Shown here: in pieces, positions 42,933 to 51,401 of the stretch | Numbering within the stretch: the stretch's first letter is position 1 | Layout: the number at the start of each line of letters is the position of its first letter | From: Acidimicrobiia bacterium | GTDB lineage: Bacteria; Actinomycetota; Acidimicrobiia; Acidimicrobiales; Poriferisodalaceae | Assembly (NCBI GenBank): GCA_022820505.1 | Contig: JAJEFK010000044.1 | Location: forward strand, 1-64,000 | DNA: 64,000 nt | Reading direction: 5' to 3' | Position numbers and translations under genes: made by a program | Notes under the pieces: model-generated | Databases searched by the model: none | Told to the model about the DNA's origin: nothing | The model's input: the letters and a program-made list of their open reading frames with translations, nothing else

Positions 42933-43772
42933 TCAGTGCGCCTCCGCCTCAGCCTCAAGACACTCCAGGCCGGTGGTGTCGTTGACCGGGCAGTCCCGGT
43001 TGTCCTCGTCGACCAGCCCGGCTTGCACCAGCACCGGGAATGACAGGTTGCCCACCAGCACCACGCCGGCCAGCGCCGTGGCCAGGTTGCGGCGCAGCCC
43101 GTTGTAGCGCGGGTTGTTCACGCCGAGGCTCTGGAACATGCTCCAGGTGCCGTGGAAGATGTGGACGGCCAGCGCCACGTTGGCCACCACATAGATGATC
43201 GCCACCGGGATCGACGACAGCGATTCCACCACGTTGTGGTACGGATCGCCCCGCACATAGTCGCCGCCCAGCCACCAGCCCCATGTCAGGTCGGCCAGGT
43301 GGAACAGCACGTACAGGCCCACGATGGGACCCGTCCAGCGCATGGTGCGCGAGGCGTAGTTGGCGGCGATGTAGTCGCGCTTGGATGCGTACTTCTTGGC
43401 GCCGCCGACGAAGCCCGCCCGCTCGGAGGCCAGCCGGCTGCGTTCCTTCAGCGTGTACGCCGAGTGCAGGTGCACCACGAACATGGCCAGCAGCCCGACC
43501 CGCATGATCCACAGCAGCAGCGTGCGGGGCAGCAGCCCGCCACCGAGCTCGCGCAGCGTCTCGGCGTACTCGTACATCCGCGAGGGGCCCTCGTAGAGGT
43601 GCAGGTTGCCGATCATGTGAACGATCACGAAGCCCAGCAGCCCGATGCCCGTCCACGCCATGACCCACTTGCGGCCGATCGCTGACTGGTAGATGTTCAG
43701 CGGGAACGGCAGCGGGCGCTTGGTCTTGAACACCGGTGCAGACCCGGCGGCCTGCGTGGCAGTCGGCGCCAT
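42933..43772 (-). CDS. sdhC: Succinate dehydrogenase cytochrome b558 subunit (B-type)
   Basis: The protein has 279 residues. Five transmembrane helices are visible, with haem-ligand candidates in [27 protein letters not shown] and [10 protein letters not shown], as in the TIGR02046-type di-haem subunit. No sdhD is present, consistent with the B-type complex. GGGAGG lies a few bases before the ATG. It is the first gene of sdhCAB, with a TACCGT box about 74 bases upstream as a possible promoter. Confidence 0.92.
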   Translation of the reverse strand: MAPTATQAAGSAPVFKTKRPLPFPLNIYQSAIGRKWVMAWTGIGLLGFVIVHMIGNLHLYEGPSRMYEYAETLRELGGGLLPRTLLLWIMRVGLLAMFVVHLHSAYTLKERSRLASERAGFVGGAKKYASKRDYIAANYASRTMRWTGPIVGLYVLFHLADLTWGWWLGGDYVRGDPYHNVVESLSSIPVAIIYVVANVALAVHIFHGTWSMFQSLGVNNPRYNGLRRNLATALAGVVLVGNLSFPVLVQAGLVDEDNRDCPVNDTTGLECLEAEAEAH

Positions 43773-43881
43773 GGGTTCCTCCCGTGCGTGGCGTGGTGCG
43801 GCGATCGGCGCGGCCTGCCTCTGGGGCCGTTCGCGCCAGGGCCGTACGGTACTTGCAGATCAGCTCACGCGTCCGTTCGCC

Positions 43882-45288
43882 TCACGGGTGCTGCCCGAGT
43901 GCCGCCTCTGGGCGGATCTGGGTTCGGGGGCGGGAGGGGTCGGCTGCCTGCATGGCTTGGCGCACGGTGCGATCGGTCCATGAGCCACGCCGCGGTGCGC
44001 GTCGCCGGCTGCCGGGTGGATGCACCAGCTGCCAGGCAGCGATGCTGGGGTGGTGGCCGGCGTGATCGGCTGCTGCTGCGGCGGCTTGGGCAGCGAGCGC
44101 GCGCAGGCCGCGTTCGGCGCCGGTGAACACGCTTTGATCCAGCGTGACCTGCTGGCACAGCAGCCTGCCCGCTGCGTTCGCTGATTCGTAGAAGCCGGGA
44201 CTGCTCAGCTCGTGCTCGACGTCGCGCAGGGCGTCGAGGCCGTCACGGTGGGGTTCGCCGTTCACTGCCAGCTTGCCGCGGCGGACCGACACGGTACGGA
44301 TGCCCGTCGGGAGCCTGAGCGCGTGACTGGAGCGTCCGTCGACGGCGATGTCGATGTCGATGCAGTACAGCGCTTGGTCGCCCATGCCCGCGGGCCACCA
44401 CAGCGACGGCCGCTCCAGTGCTACCAGCCACTCCAGCTCGTTGCGCCCGCGTGCCAGCACAGGCTCGGACAGCGCCAAGCCATCGCCCAGCGACGCGACC
44501 TGATGGATGCGCGGACGGGAGAAGCCCGCCGTCGCGTCACCTGTTGTTTCCCGCTCTTGTTCGCTGCGCTCACGGGCCGCTCGGGCCACGGCTTCGCCAT
44601 CCGGCTCAGCCTCTTGGCGGGTGGCGTCCTGCGACCAGCCGGCATCTGGGTCATCGGCGGGCAGCACCGTGGTGGTCACCTCGCATCGATGCGTGCCGGC
44701 GCTGTCGACGGTGGCAGCTATGCGCAGCACGGCTCGGTCAGGGCTGGCCTCGATCACCAGCGCACGCACGCGTTGGATGCGCGCGGGTCCGGTTCGCTGG
44801 ATCTGCACCTGGGCGTTCTCGGTCTGGGGCACTCGAACGGCGCCGTGAGCGCCCTCGACGGCGATCAGATGCTCGCTGCCGACGCGCAGCAGATGGCTTG
44901 CCTCGAACGCGTGCTCGATGTGGCGTCCCCGCAGATCCCCGAGGTACGCGCCGTCGAGCCAGAAGTGGCCGAGTTCGCACAGGCCGCTCGCCACCAGCCA
45001 CCAGCGCACCTCTGGGTGAGCATCAGCATCGAGCTGCAAGGTGAGATCGGCTGGCAGATCGAAGTGACGTCGATAGAGCACGCCGGGTTCGTCGCCGAAG
45101 CCCGGATCAAGCCACCAGCGTCCCGGATTTGCCGTGGTCTTCCAGCCCTGCTCGTCGAGTGCCCGATCGGCAACCGTGCGCCACTCGCCGTGCTCTGCCG
45201 CCCGAACCAGCCAATCGCCCGCCAGCGCCTGGGCGTCTCCGCCAGCAGCAGAGGCCAACGACCAGACGTACGGATCGACCGGGCCCAC
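43882..45288 (-). CDS. Degenerate glycoside hydrolase family 2-like protein (probable pseudoenzyme)
   Basis: The protein has 468 residues from GTG 45288, which has a TACGGT box 6 bases upstream; family beta-mannosidases have about 850. A sugar-binding jelly-roll domain (about 25-165) has GRWWLDPGFGDEPGVLYRRH and FWLDGAYLGDLRGRH. An Ig-like segment follows, then LWWPAGMGDQALYCIDI and KLAVNGEPHRDG, which match the GH2 NGxP boundary. Only a stub of the barrel remains. At HPSIAAWQLVHP (413-424) the usual Asn-Glu acid/base pair is His423-Pro424, and no nucleophile region exists. There is no signal peptide. It is divergent from the MoxR gene and might bind sugars without cleaving them. Confidence 0.68.
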   Translation of the reverse strand: MGPVDPYVWSLASAAGGDAQALAGDWLVRAAEHGEWRTVADRALDEQGWKTTANPGRWWLDPGFGDEPGVLYRRHFDLPADLTLQLDADAHPEVRWWLVASGLCELGHFWLDGAYLGDLRGRHIEHAFEASHLLRVGSEHLIAVEGAHGAVRVPQTENAQVQIQRTGPARIQRVRALVIEASPDRAVLRIAATVDSAGTHRCEVTTTVLPADDPDAGWSQDATRQEAEPDGEAVARAARERSEQERETTGDATAGFSRPRIHQVASLGDGLALSEPVLARGRNELEWLVALERPSLWWPAGMGDQALYCIDIDIAVDGRSSHALRLPTGIRTVSVRRGKLAVNGEPHRDGLDALRDVEHELSSPGFYESANAAGRLLCQQVTLDQSVFTGAERGLRALAAQAAAAAADHAGHHPSIAAWQLVHPPGSRRRAPRRGSWTDRTVRQAMQAADPSRPRTQIRPEAALGQHP

Positions 45289-45294
45289 ATCGCG

Positions 45295-45300
45295 ACCGTA
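45295..45300 (-). promoter_or_regulatory. Leaderless-type -10 box (TACGGT) for the GH2-like gene
   Basis: TACGGT on the minus strand lies 6 bases before GTG 45288 and supports that start. Confidence 0.4.
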
Positions 45301-45329
45301 CCGACCTGCGCGGCCTCGAAGCGGGCGGG

Positions 45330-45335
45330 TAGGTT
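45330..45335 (+). promoter_or_regulatory. Leaderless-type -10 box (TAGGTT) for the MoxR gene
   Basis: TAGGTT lies 7 bases before ATG 45343. Together with the minus-strand box at 45295-45300 it makes a divergent promoter in only 54 bases. Confidence 0.5.
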
Positions 45336-45342
45336 GCCCGCC

Positions 45343-46782
45343 ATGACCCAACCCACCACGCTCGGCGAACTGCGCAAGATCGGCTGGGTCTCCCGGCCGG
45401 TCAAAGAAGAGATGCGCGCGAATGCCGCGAAGGCCATCGCCGCATCCGAGCCGCTGTTCGAAGGAGTGCTGGGTTACGAGAACACCGTGCTGCCCCAGCT
45501 CGAGAACGCCATGCTGGCCGGCCACGACGTGGTGTTCCTGGGAGAGCGGGGCCAGGCCAAGACCCGCATGATCCGCTCGCTGGTGAACCTGCTCGACGAG
45601 TGGATGCCCTACATCGAGGGCTCGGAGATCTTCGACGACCCCTACAACCCGGTGTCCCGCCATGCGCTCGATCTGGTTGCCGAGCACGGCGACGACACCC
45701 CCATCGCCTGGGCGCATCGCAGCATTCGCTACGGCGAGAAGCTGGCCACGCCCGACACGTCCATCGCCGACCTGATCGGCGAGGTCGACCCGATCAAGGT
45801 GGCCGAGGGCAGGTACCTGTCCGACGAGCTGACGCTGCACTACGGCTTGGTGCCGCGCACCAACCGTGGCATCTTCGCCATCAACGAGCTGCCCGACCTG
45901 GCTGAGCGGATCCAGGTGGGCCTGCTGAACGTGCTCGAGGAACGCGACGTCCAGATCCGCGGCTACAAGATCCGCCTGCCGCTCGACGTGCTGCTGGTGG
46001 CCACCGCCAACCCCGAGGACTACACCAACCGGGGCCGCATCATCACCCCGCTGAAGGACCGTTTCGGCGCCCAGATCCGCACCCACTACCCGCTCGACGT
46101 CGACACCGAGATGGACATCGCGTCGGCGGAGGCCCGCCCGCTGGACCTGACTGAGATGGGCGAGGGCGTGGTGGTCACGCTGCCCGACTTCATGGCCGAG
46201 ATCGTCGCCACCTTCAGCCATGTGGCCCGTGCCAGCAGCCAGGTCAACCAGCGCTCGGGCGTGTCAGTGCGCATGACGGTCACCAACACCGAGACGCTCG
46301 CTGCCAACGCCACCCGCCGGGCGCTGCAACGCGGCGAGCGGCACGTGGTTCCTCGCGTCAGCGACCTGGAATCGCTCATGAGCTCCACCGCCGGCAAGAT
46401 CGAGATCGAGTCGATGGAGGAGGGGCGCGACGGCAAGATCGTGGAGACCATGCTGCGGGCGGCCGTGCTCGAGGTGTTCAAGAATCGCTTCTCGCCCGAC
46501 GAGCTGAGCGACGTGGTTGCCAGCTTCGGCGAGGGCAAGGTGGTGCACACCGGCGACGACCTCGGCTCGGAGGCCTACATGGAGCTGCTCGCCGGCAACC
46601 AGGCTCTGGCGGTTGCCGCTGAGTCGCTGGTCGCCGCCGCAGCCGATGCGCCGTCGGACGAAGGCGCAGCGCCCGCAGTGCTGGCCTCGGCCGTGGAGCT
46701 GGTGCTCGAAGGCCTGCACCTGTCGAAGCGGCTCAACAAGGAGCACGTCGGTGCGCGAGCTACCTACCGCTCGCGTGGTTAG
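45343..46782 (+). CDS. MoxR / magnesium chelatase-type AAA+ ATPase
   Basis: The protein has 479 residues. Walker A is GERGQAKT (67-74); the Walker B region reads GIFAINELPDL, in which Asn stands where Asp is usual. I recall this as the norm for the subfamily that also has ATANPEDYTNRGRIITPLKDRFG, present here. A helical bundle fills the C-terminus. These ATPases act as chaperones that load metals or remodel complexes together with VWA-domain partners, and a VWA protein is encoded 98 bases downstream. The target is unknown. Confidence 0.87.
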   Translation: MTQPTTLGELRKIGWVSRPVKEEMRANAAKAIAASEPLFEGVLGYENTVLPQLENAMLAGHDVVFLGERGQAKTRMIRSLVNLLDEWMPYIEGSEIFDDPYNPVSRHALDLVAEHGDDTPIAWAHRSIRYGEKLATPDTSIADLIGEVDPIKVAEGRYLSDELTLHYGLVPRTNRGIFAINELPDLAERIQVGLLNVLEERDVQIRGYKIRLPLDVLLVATANPEDYTNRGRIITPLKDRFGAQIRTHYPLDVDTEMDIASAEARPLDLTEMGEGVVVTLPDFMAEIVATFSHVARASSQVNQRSGVSVRMTVTNTETLAANATRRALQRGERHVVPRVSDLESLMSSTAGKIEIESMEEGRDGKIVETMLRAAVLEVFKNRFSPDELSDVVASFGEGKVVHTGDDLGSEAYMELLAGNQALAVAAESLVAAAADAPSDEGAAPAVLASAVELVLEGLHLSKRLNKEHVGARATYRSRG

Positions 46783-46880
46783 ACGCGGCCGCTCACATCG
46801 CGTGACAGAGTGAAGTTCATGCGGGCCTGCGTTCGATTCCCGAGGCGCTTGCAGCAGAAACGTCCGACGGGGCTGGCACA

Positions 46881-48914
46881 GTGATTCGCTGGCGCCGGGC
46901 CCGCCGCGAGGGCGCCCGGTTCCGCTACTCGGCGTGGGACGGCACCCAGACCGGCTTCGATTTCGACGCGGACAGCCTCTTCGCCGAGATGACCGACGAC
47001 CTGCTGTATCACGGCGATCTGAATGCCGCCCTGCGCCGGCTCATGCAGCAGGGCTTCACCGACTCAGAGGGCAACCGGCTCGAGGGCCTGCGCGAGATGA
47101 TCGAGCGGCTGCGCGACCGGCGCAAGGAGATGCTCGAGCAGTTCGACCTCGGCGGCGTCTACGACGACATCGCCCGCGAGCTCGACGAGATCACCGACAC
47201 CGAACGCGAGGCGCTGGAGGAGTTCGCGCAGGACGCGGCCGACAGCGGCGATGAGCGCCGCGACGAGATCGCCCAGTCCAGCGCGGCGGAGCGCAACCTG
47301 CAGCTCGACATGCTGCCCCCCGACCTGGCCGGGAAGATGCGCGGCCTGCAGAGCTACGACTTCGAGTCGCCCGAGGCCCGCGAGCAGTTCAACGAGCTCG
47401 TCGAGCGGCTGCGCCAGGAGGTTGCGCAGAGCTATTTCGACCAGATGACGGGCGCCATGGGCAACATGAGCCCCGAGGACCTGGCCCGCACCAAGGACAT
47501 GATGGCCGAGCTCAACCAGATGCTCGAGCAGCGTGCCCGCGGCGAGGAGCCCGACTTCGAAGGCTTCATGGACCGTTTCGGCGACTTCTTCCCCGAGAAC
47601 CCCCAGACGCTCGACGAGCTGCTCGAGATCATGGCCAAGCGCATGGCGGCCATGTCCTCGATGCTCAACTCGATGACGCCTGCCCAGCGTCAGCAGCTTG
47701 CCGACCTGGCATCGCAGCTCATGGACGACATGGACCTGCAGTGGCAGGCCCAGCAGCTCGCACAGAACCTCCAGCAGGCGTTCCCCGACATGGGCTGGGA
47801 CCGGGGCTACCAATTCGGCGGCGACGACCCGTTGTCGATGTCCCAGGCCGCCGACGTGCTCGCCCAGCTCGGCGACCTCGATGCGCTGTCGGAGATGCTG
47901 CAGGGCGCGGTCAGCCCCTCGGCGCTGGCCGAGGTGGATCCCGAGCGGGTGCGCGAGCTGCTCGGCGACCAGTCGGCCGAGGCGCTCGAACGGCTCAGCG
48001 AGATGGCGCGCATGCTCGAGGAATCAGGCCTCGCGCAGCACAACGAAGGCCGCTTGGAGCTGACGCCGCGCGCACTGCGCCGCATCGGGCAGAACGCGCT
48101 CGGCGACCTGTTCAACCGCTTGATGGACGACAAGGTCGGCAGCCACCAGGTGCGCAAGTCGGGCGTCGGCCACGAGTTCGCGTACGAGACCAAGCCGTAC
48201 GAGTTCGGCGACACGTTCAACCTGAACATCGAGCGCACCGTGCGCAACGCCGTCGCCCGCCAGGGGACCGGCACGCCGGTGAGCCTGACGCCCGACGACT
48301 TCGAGATCGAGCGATCCGAGCTGCTGTCGCGGGCATCAACCGTGCTGATGCTGGACCTGTCGCTGTCGATGCCGATGCGCGACAACTTCCTGCCCGCCAA
48401 GAAGGTCACGATGGCGCTGCACTCGCTGATCTCCACGCAGTTCCCGCGCGACTACCTGGGCATCGTGGGCTTCGCCGAGTCAGCCTCGGAGCTGACCGCG
48501 GCGCAACTGCCGGAGGTGTCGTGGGACTTCGCCTACGGCACCAACATGCAGCACGGCTTCATGATCGCCCGGCGCCTGCTGGCCCGCCAGACCGGCTCGA
48601 AGCAGATCATCATGATCACCGACGGCGAGCCCACTGCTCACCTGGCGCGTGACGGGCGGCCGTACTTCGCCTATCCGCCGGTGCGCGAGACCATCGAGGC
48701 CACGCTGCTCGAGGTGGCCCGGGCCACCCGCGAGGACGTCCGCATCAACGTGTTCATGCTCGATCCGAACAGCTACCTGCGCGCGTTCGTGGAGAAGATG
48801 ACCGAGATGAACGGCGGGCGGGCCTTCTTCACCAGCCCCCACAACCTGGGCGACTACGTGCTGGTCGACTTCCTCGAGCACCGCCGCAAGCTCATCACCA
48901 GCGGCCGCCTCTAG
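46881..48914 (+). CDS. VWA-domain protein, partner of MoxR ATPase
   Basis: The protein has 677 residues from GTG 46881. A long helical, Glu/Arg-rich N-terminal region (about 30-440) precedes a von Willebrand A domain. The MIDAS motif is DLSLSMPM (Asp492, Ser494, Ser496), a Thr lies in YGTNMQHG, and the Asp is in MITDGEP, so metal binding looks intact. There is no signal peptide; it should be cytoplasmic. A 21-codon open frame (46819-46884) ends by overlapping the GTG (GTGA) and could couple translation. It probably works with the upstream ATPase. Confidence 0.87.
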   Translation: MIRWRRARREGARFRYSAWDGTQTGFDFDADSLFAEMTDDLLYHGDLNAALRRLMQQGFTDSEGNRLEGLREMIERLRDRRKEMLEQFDLGGVYDDIARELDEITDTEREALEEFAQDAADSGDERRDEIAQSSAAERNLQLDMLPPDLAGKMRGLQSYDFESPEAREQFNELVERLRQEVAQSYFDQMTGAMGNMSPEDLARTKDMMAELNQMLEQRARGEEPDFEGFMDRFGDFFPENPQTLDELLEIMAKRMAAMSSMLNSMTPAQRQQLADLASQLMDDMDLQWQAQQLAQNLQQAFPDMGWDRGYQFGGDDPLSMSQAADVLAQLGDLDALSEMLQGAVSPSALAEVDPERVRELLGDQSAEALERLSEMARMLEESGLAQHNEGRLELTPRALRRIGQNALGDLFNRLMDDKVGSHQVRKSGVGHEFAYETKPYEFGDTFNLNIERTVRNAVARQGTGTPVSLTPDDFEIERSELLSRASTVLMLDLSLSMPMRDNFLPAKKVTMALHSLISTQFPRDYLGIVGFAESASELTAAQLPEVSWDFAYGTNMQHGFMIARRLLARQTGSKQIIMITDGEPTAHLARDGRPYFAYPPVRETIEATLLEVARATREDVRINVFMLDPNSYLRAFVEKMTEMNGGRAFFTSPHNLGDYVLVDFLEHRRKLITSGRL

Positions 48915-48962
48915 CTGCTCGCGCCGGGGGCACGACGGCGACGGCGCCCGTGCTTCAAACAG

Positions 48963-49007
48963 ATGAAGCGCTTCGTGCACGAGCTGGATGCCGCAGGGGC
49001 GCTTCAT
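48963..49007. terminator. 9-bp inverted repeat between convergent genes
   Basis: ATGAAGCGC (48963-48971) and GCGCTTCAT (48999-49007) are perfect inverted copies with a 27-base loop, between the VWA stop and the TetR stop. This could be a shared terminator or a protein site. There is no T-tract. Confidence 0.35.
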
Positions 49008-49063
49008 AACTGCGCGCGGCCACCGTCGCCGCCGCACCCCCTCGTGCGACTCTGCAGAGCGGC

Positions 49064-49726
49064 TCAGTCGGCGGGGTGCAGGCCGTCGAGGACCATGTCG
49101 GCGAACTGGCGGGCGAGGTCTTCGAGCCGCAGTTCGCCGCCGGGGCGGTACCAGCTTGCGAGCGAGTTGAGGCCGGAGATCATGATCCGGGCGAGCACCT
49201 TGGCGTTGGTGTCGGCCCGCAGCGAACCGTCGGCCTGGCCTTCTGCCAGCAGCCCGACCCAGAGGTTGGTGAACTCGCGCAGGGGCACCGCCAGGCTCTC
49301 GCGGGTCTGCGGGGGAGACTCGTTGAAGCAGCGGATGTTGGCCACCGTGAAGTTGCTCTCGGCAACAATGCAGTTGACGTAGGCCACGATGGCCTCGGCC
49401 AGGCGGTCAGAACCTCGTGCCTCAGGACCCAGCGCCTCCAGTGCGGCGTCGATCGCAGAGCGTGCGTGGTCGATGCCCACGCTCAGCACCTCTTCGACGA
49501 TCGCGTCCTTGGAGTCGAAGTGGTAGTAGAGGCTGCCGGCCTGCATCTCCGCAGCACCGGCGATGTCGGTCAGCGTGGTGGCGGCGTAGCCGCGGCACGA
49601 GAGCAGGCGCGCGGCGGCGTCCAGGATCCGCATACGGCTGCGCTCGCCCTTGCGGATCCTGCGGCCGTTGCCATCGCCATCGCCGTTGCCGATGTCTAGG
49701 TTTGTGCTGTCGTCGGTGACGTTCAT
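49064..49726 (-). CDS. TetR-family transcriptional regulator
   Basis: The protein has 220 residues. A short Gly/Asp-rich N-terminus precedes the helix-turn-helix (ILDAAARLLSCRGYAATTLTDIAGAAEMQAGSLYYHF region, about 34-70). The ligand-binding half ends LEDLARQFADMVLDGL. The C-terminal form resembles KstR2-like regulators of lipid or sterol catabolism, a weak guess. It is divergent from a luciferase-like monooxygenase gene with a 47-base gap, so it probably controls that gene. Confidence 0.83.
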   Translation of the reverse strand: MNVTDDSTNLDIGNGDGDGNGRRIRKGERSRMRILDAAARLLSCRGYAATTLTDIAGAAEMQAGSLYYHFDSKDAIVEEVLSVGIDHARSAIDAALEALGPEARGSDRLAEAIVAYVNCIVAESNFTVANIRCFNESPPQTRESLAVPLREFTNLWVGLLAEGQADGSLRADTNAKVLARIMISGLNSLASWYRPGGELRLEDLARQFADMVLDGLHPAD

Positions 49727-49736
49727 CGCGTCGCAG

Positions 49737-49742
49737 AACCTA
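49737..49742 (-). promoter_or_regulatory. -10-like box (TAGGTT) for the TetR gene
   Basis: TAGGTT on the minus strand lies 10 bases before ATG 49726, in the 47-base region shared with the divergent monooxygenase gene. Confidence 0.35.
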
Positions 49743-49773
49743 GGCGACCGATCAGCACGGCGGGGAGGCCGGA

Positions 49774-50898
49774 GTGAAGTTCAGCTTGTTCATGTACTGC
49801 ACGATCGGTCGGCGCCACGAGCTGGAAGCCGGCCTCGCAGGGCTCAACAACGACTACTACCAGCGCATGCTCGGCGAGATTGCCGACATCGCACGCTTCG
49901 CCGACGAGAACGGCTGGTATGGCTTCGGCCACCCCGAGCACCACCTGCAGATCGAGGGATTCGAGATCTCCAACGACCTGAACCTGATGGCGAGCTGGAT
50001 CGCCCAGCACACCAGCCGGCTGCGGCCGATCGCGTGCGGATACGTGTCCACCACCCACAACCCGATGCGTGTCGCCGAGCAGGTGGCGACCCTCGACCAC
50101 ATGACCGGCGGGCGGCTCTGCTTCGGCGTGGTGCGGGGCTACCAGCACCGCTGGGTGGACCAGTTCAAGATCCGCCCCGACCTCGCAGCGGTGGGCAAGT
50201 GGAACCGCGGCACCGACGAAGACGCCTACAACCGCCGCTTCTTCGAAGAGTTCGTGGATGTGGTGCTCACCGCCTTGAAGAACAACACGTTCTCGTATGA
50301 GGGCGAGTTCTGGCGCTTCCCCAACGACAATCTCAACCCGCACACGCACACCGTCTATTCCGACTACGGCGCCGGGGTCGACCCCGACATGACGATCCAC
50401 GAGGTCGGCATCGCCCCGCGGCCGCTGCAGTCGCCGCACCCGCCCCTGTACGGCGGGTTCACCATGTCGATGGACTCGGCCGTCTTCTGGGCGCGCTACG
50501 GCGGCACGCCGATCGTGCTGAGCGACAAGATGGACTTCTGCGAAGCGCTGTGGAAGGCGTACCGCACCGAGGCAGCGCAGCACGGCGTGGAGAAGCCCCG
50601 CGGGCACGAGTGCGGCTGGGGCGGCGTGGCGGTGTGCGCGCCCACCGACGCCGAGGCTTGGGAGCTGTTCGCCGACATGGAGTGGTTCTGGAACCAGTGG
50701 GCCATCCAGTTCGGCCAAGGCATGCCCCTGCAGCTCGTCGGCAGCCCCGACACGATCAGCCGCCAGATCGAGGAGGCGCAGACGGTGCTCGGCGTCGAGG
50801 AGGCGTTCTTCCTGGTGCCGCAGGGCATCCACTCCGCCGACCAGATCAACGCGTCGCTCGAGCTCATCAGCGACAAGGTGATGCCCCGCTTTGGGTGA
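49774..50898 (+). CDS. Luciferase-like (LLM class) flavin/F420-dependent oxidoreductase
   Basis: The protein has 374 residues from GTG 49774, with GGGGAGG 6 bases upstream. The TIM-barrel monooxygenase pattern is visible: ARFADENGWYGFGHPEHH (about 40-57), ACGYVSTTHNPMRVAEQVATLDH, then GGRLCFGVVRGYQ. The C-terminus has the family's LVGSPDTISRQIEEAQ. It may use FMNH2 with oxygen or F420. The substrate may be an aldehyde, alkane or xenobiotic, but the sequence does not tell. The divergent TetR gene is its likely regulator. Confidence 0.85.
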   Translation: MKFSLFMYCTIGRRHELEAGLAGLNNDYYQRMLGEIADIARFADENGWYGFGHPEHHLQIEGFEISNDLNLMASWIAQHTSRLRPIACGYVSTTHNPMRVAEQVATLDHMTGGRLCFGVVRGYQHRWVDQFKIRPDLAAVGKWNRGTDEDAYNRRFFEEFVDVVLTALKNNTFSYEGEFWRFPNDNLNPHTHTVYSDYGAGVDPDMTIHEVGIAPRPLQSPHPPLYGGFTMSMDSAVFWARYGGTPIVLSDKMDFCEALWKAYRTEAAQHGVEKPRGHECGWGGVAVCAPTDAEAWELFADMEWFWNQWAIQFGQGMPLQLVGSPDTISRQIEEAQTVLGVEEAFFLVPQGIHSADQINASLELISDKVMPRFG

Positions 50899-50958
50899 GC
50901 CCCGGGCCGGCTCCGTGCACCTGTCGACGCCACCGCGACGAACAGCACAGTCGCCCTG

Positions 50959-51324
50959 ATGCTGGGCATCGCTGAGCGCACGGTGACGGCCGCCGACGGC
51001 ACCGCCGTTGTGGTGCTGACGCCGCGCGGCGAGCTCGATCTGGCTGCCATCGCGTCGCTGGACAGTGCGCTGCGCTCAGCGCTGGCGACGGCCGGCACCG
51101 AACCGCGGCTGGTCATCGACTTGTCCGATGTGGATGTCCTGCAGCCGGTCACCTTGGGCGTGCTGCTCGACGCGCGTCGACGCTGCCGGGCCGCGGAAGG
51201 CGGTGTGGTGCTGGTGGTGACTGCGCCCGCGGTCGCAGCGACGTTGGCCGAGACCGGGGTCGATTCGCTCTTCGACATCGCCTCTGGGCTGCAGGCGGCT
51301 ATCGCGGGCGTGACCGGTCGCTGA
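50959..51324 (+). CDS. STAS-domain protein lacking the usual phosphoacceptor serine
   Basis: The protein has 121 residues covering one STAS domain, as in anti-sigma-factor antagonists: VVVLTPRGELDLAAIASLDSAL at the N-terminus and DLSDVDVLQPVTLGVLL near residues 54-70. In SpoIIAA-like proteins the last motif reads D-S-S-G-L-G and the first Ser is phosphorylated. Here that position is Pro63, followed by Val64 and Thr65. Classical switching by phosphorylation is therefore unlikely. No anti-sigma kinase is nearby. It precedes nhaA by 77 bases. Confidence 0.75.
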   Translation: MLGIAERTVTAADGTAVVVLTPRGELDLAAIASLDSALRSALATAGTEPRLVIDLSDVDVLQPVTLGVLLDARRRCRAAEGGVVLVVTAPAVAATLAETGVDSLFDIASGLQAAIAGVTGR

Positions 51325-51385
51325 ACACCGCCGCAACAGATGGCGCGGCGGCGCGACGCGGCAAGGCACCCGTAATAGCTGCACC

Positions 51386-51391
51386 TATCCT
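51386..51391 (+). promoter_or_regulatory. -10-like box (TATCCT) for nhaA
   Basis: TATCCT lies 10 bases before ATG 51402, slightly further than at the other genes. Confidence 0.35.
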
Positions 51392-51401
51392 GTGCGACGA
51401 T

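Noticed and set aside
44212..45342. Upstream extension of the MoxR frame
   Set aside because: The extra residues are antisense-like. The ATG at 45343 has a promoter box and starts the conserved protein.
46830..46860. TTCGATT resembling a tRNA T-loop
   Set aside because: The flanking bases do not form a T-stem, and no acceptor or anticodon arm is present.
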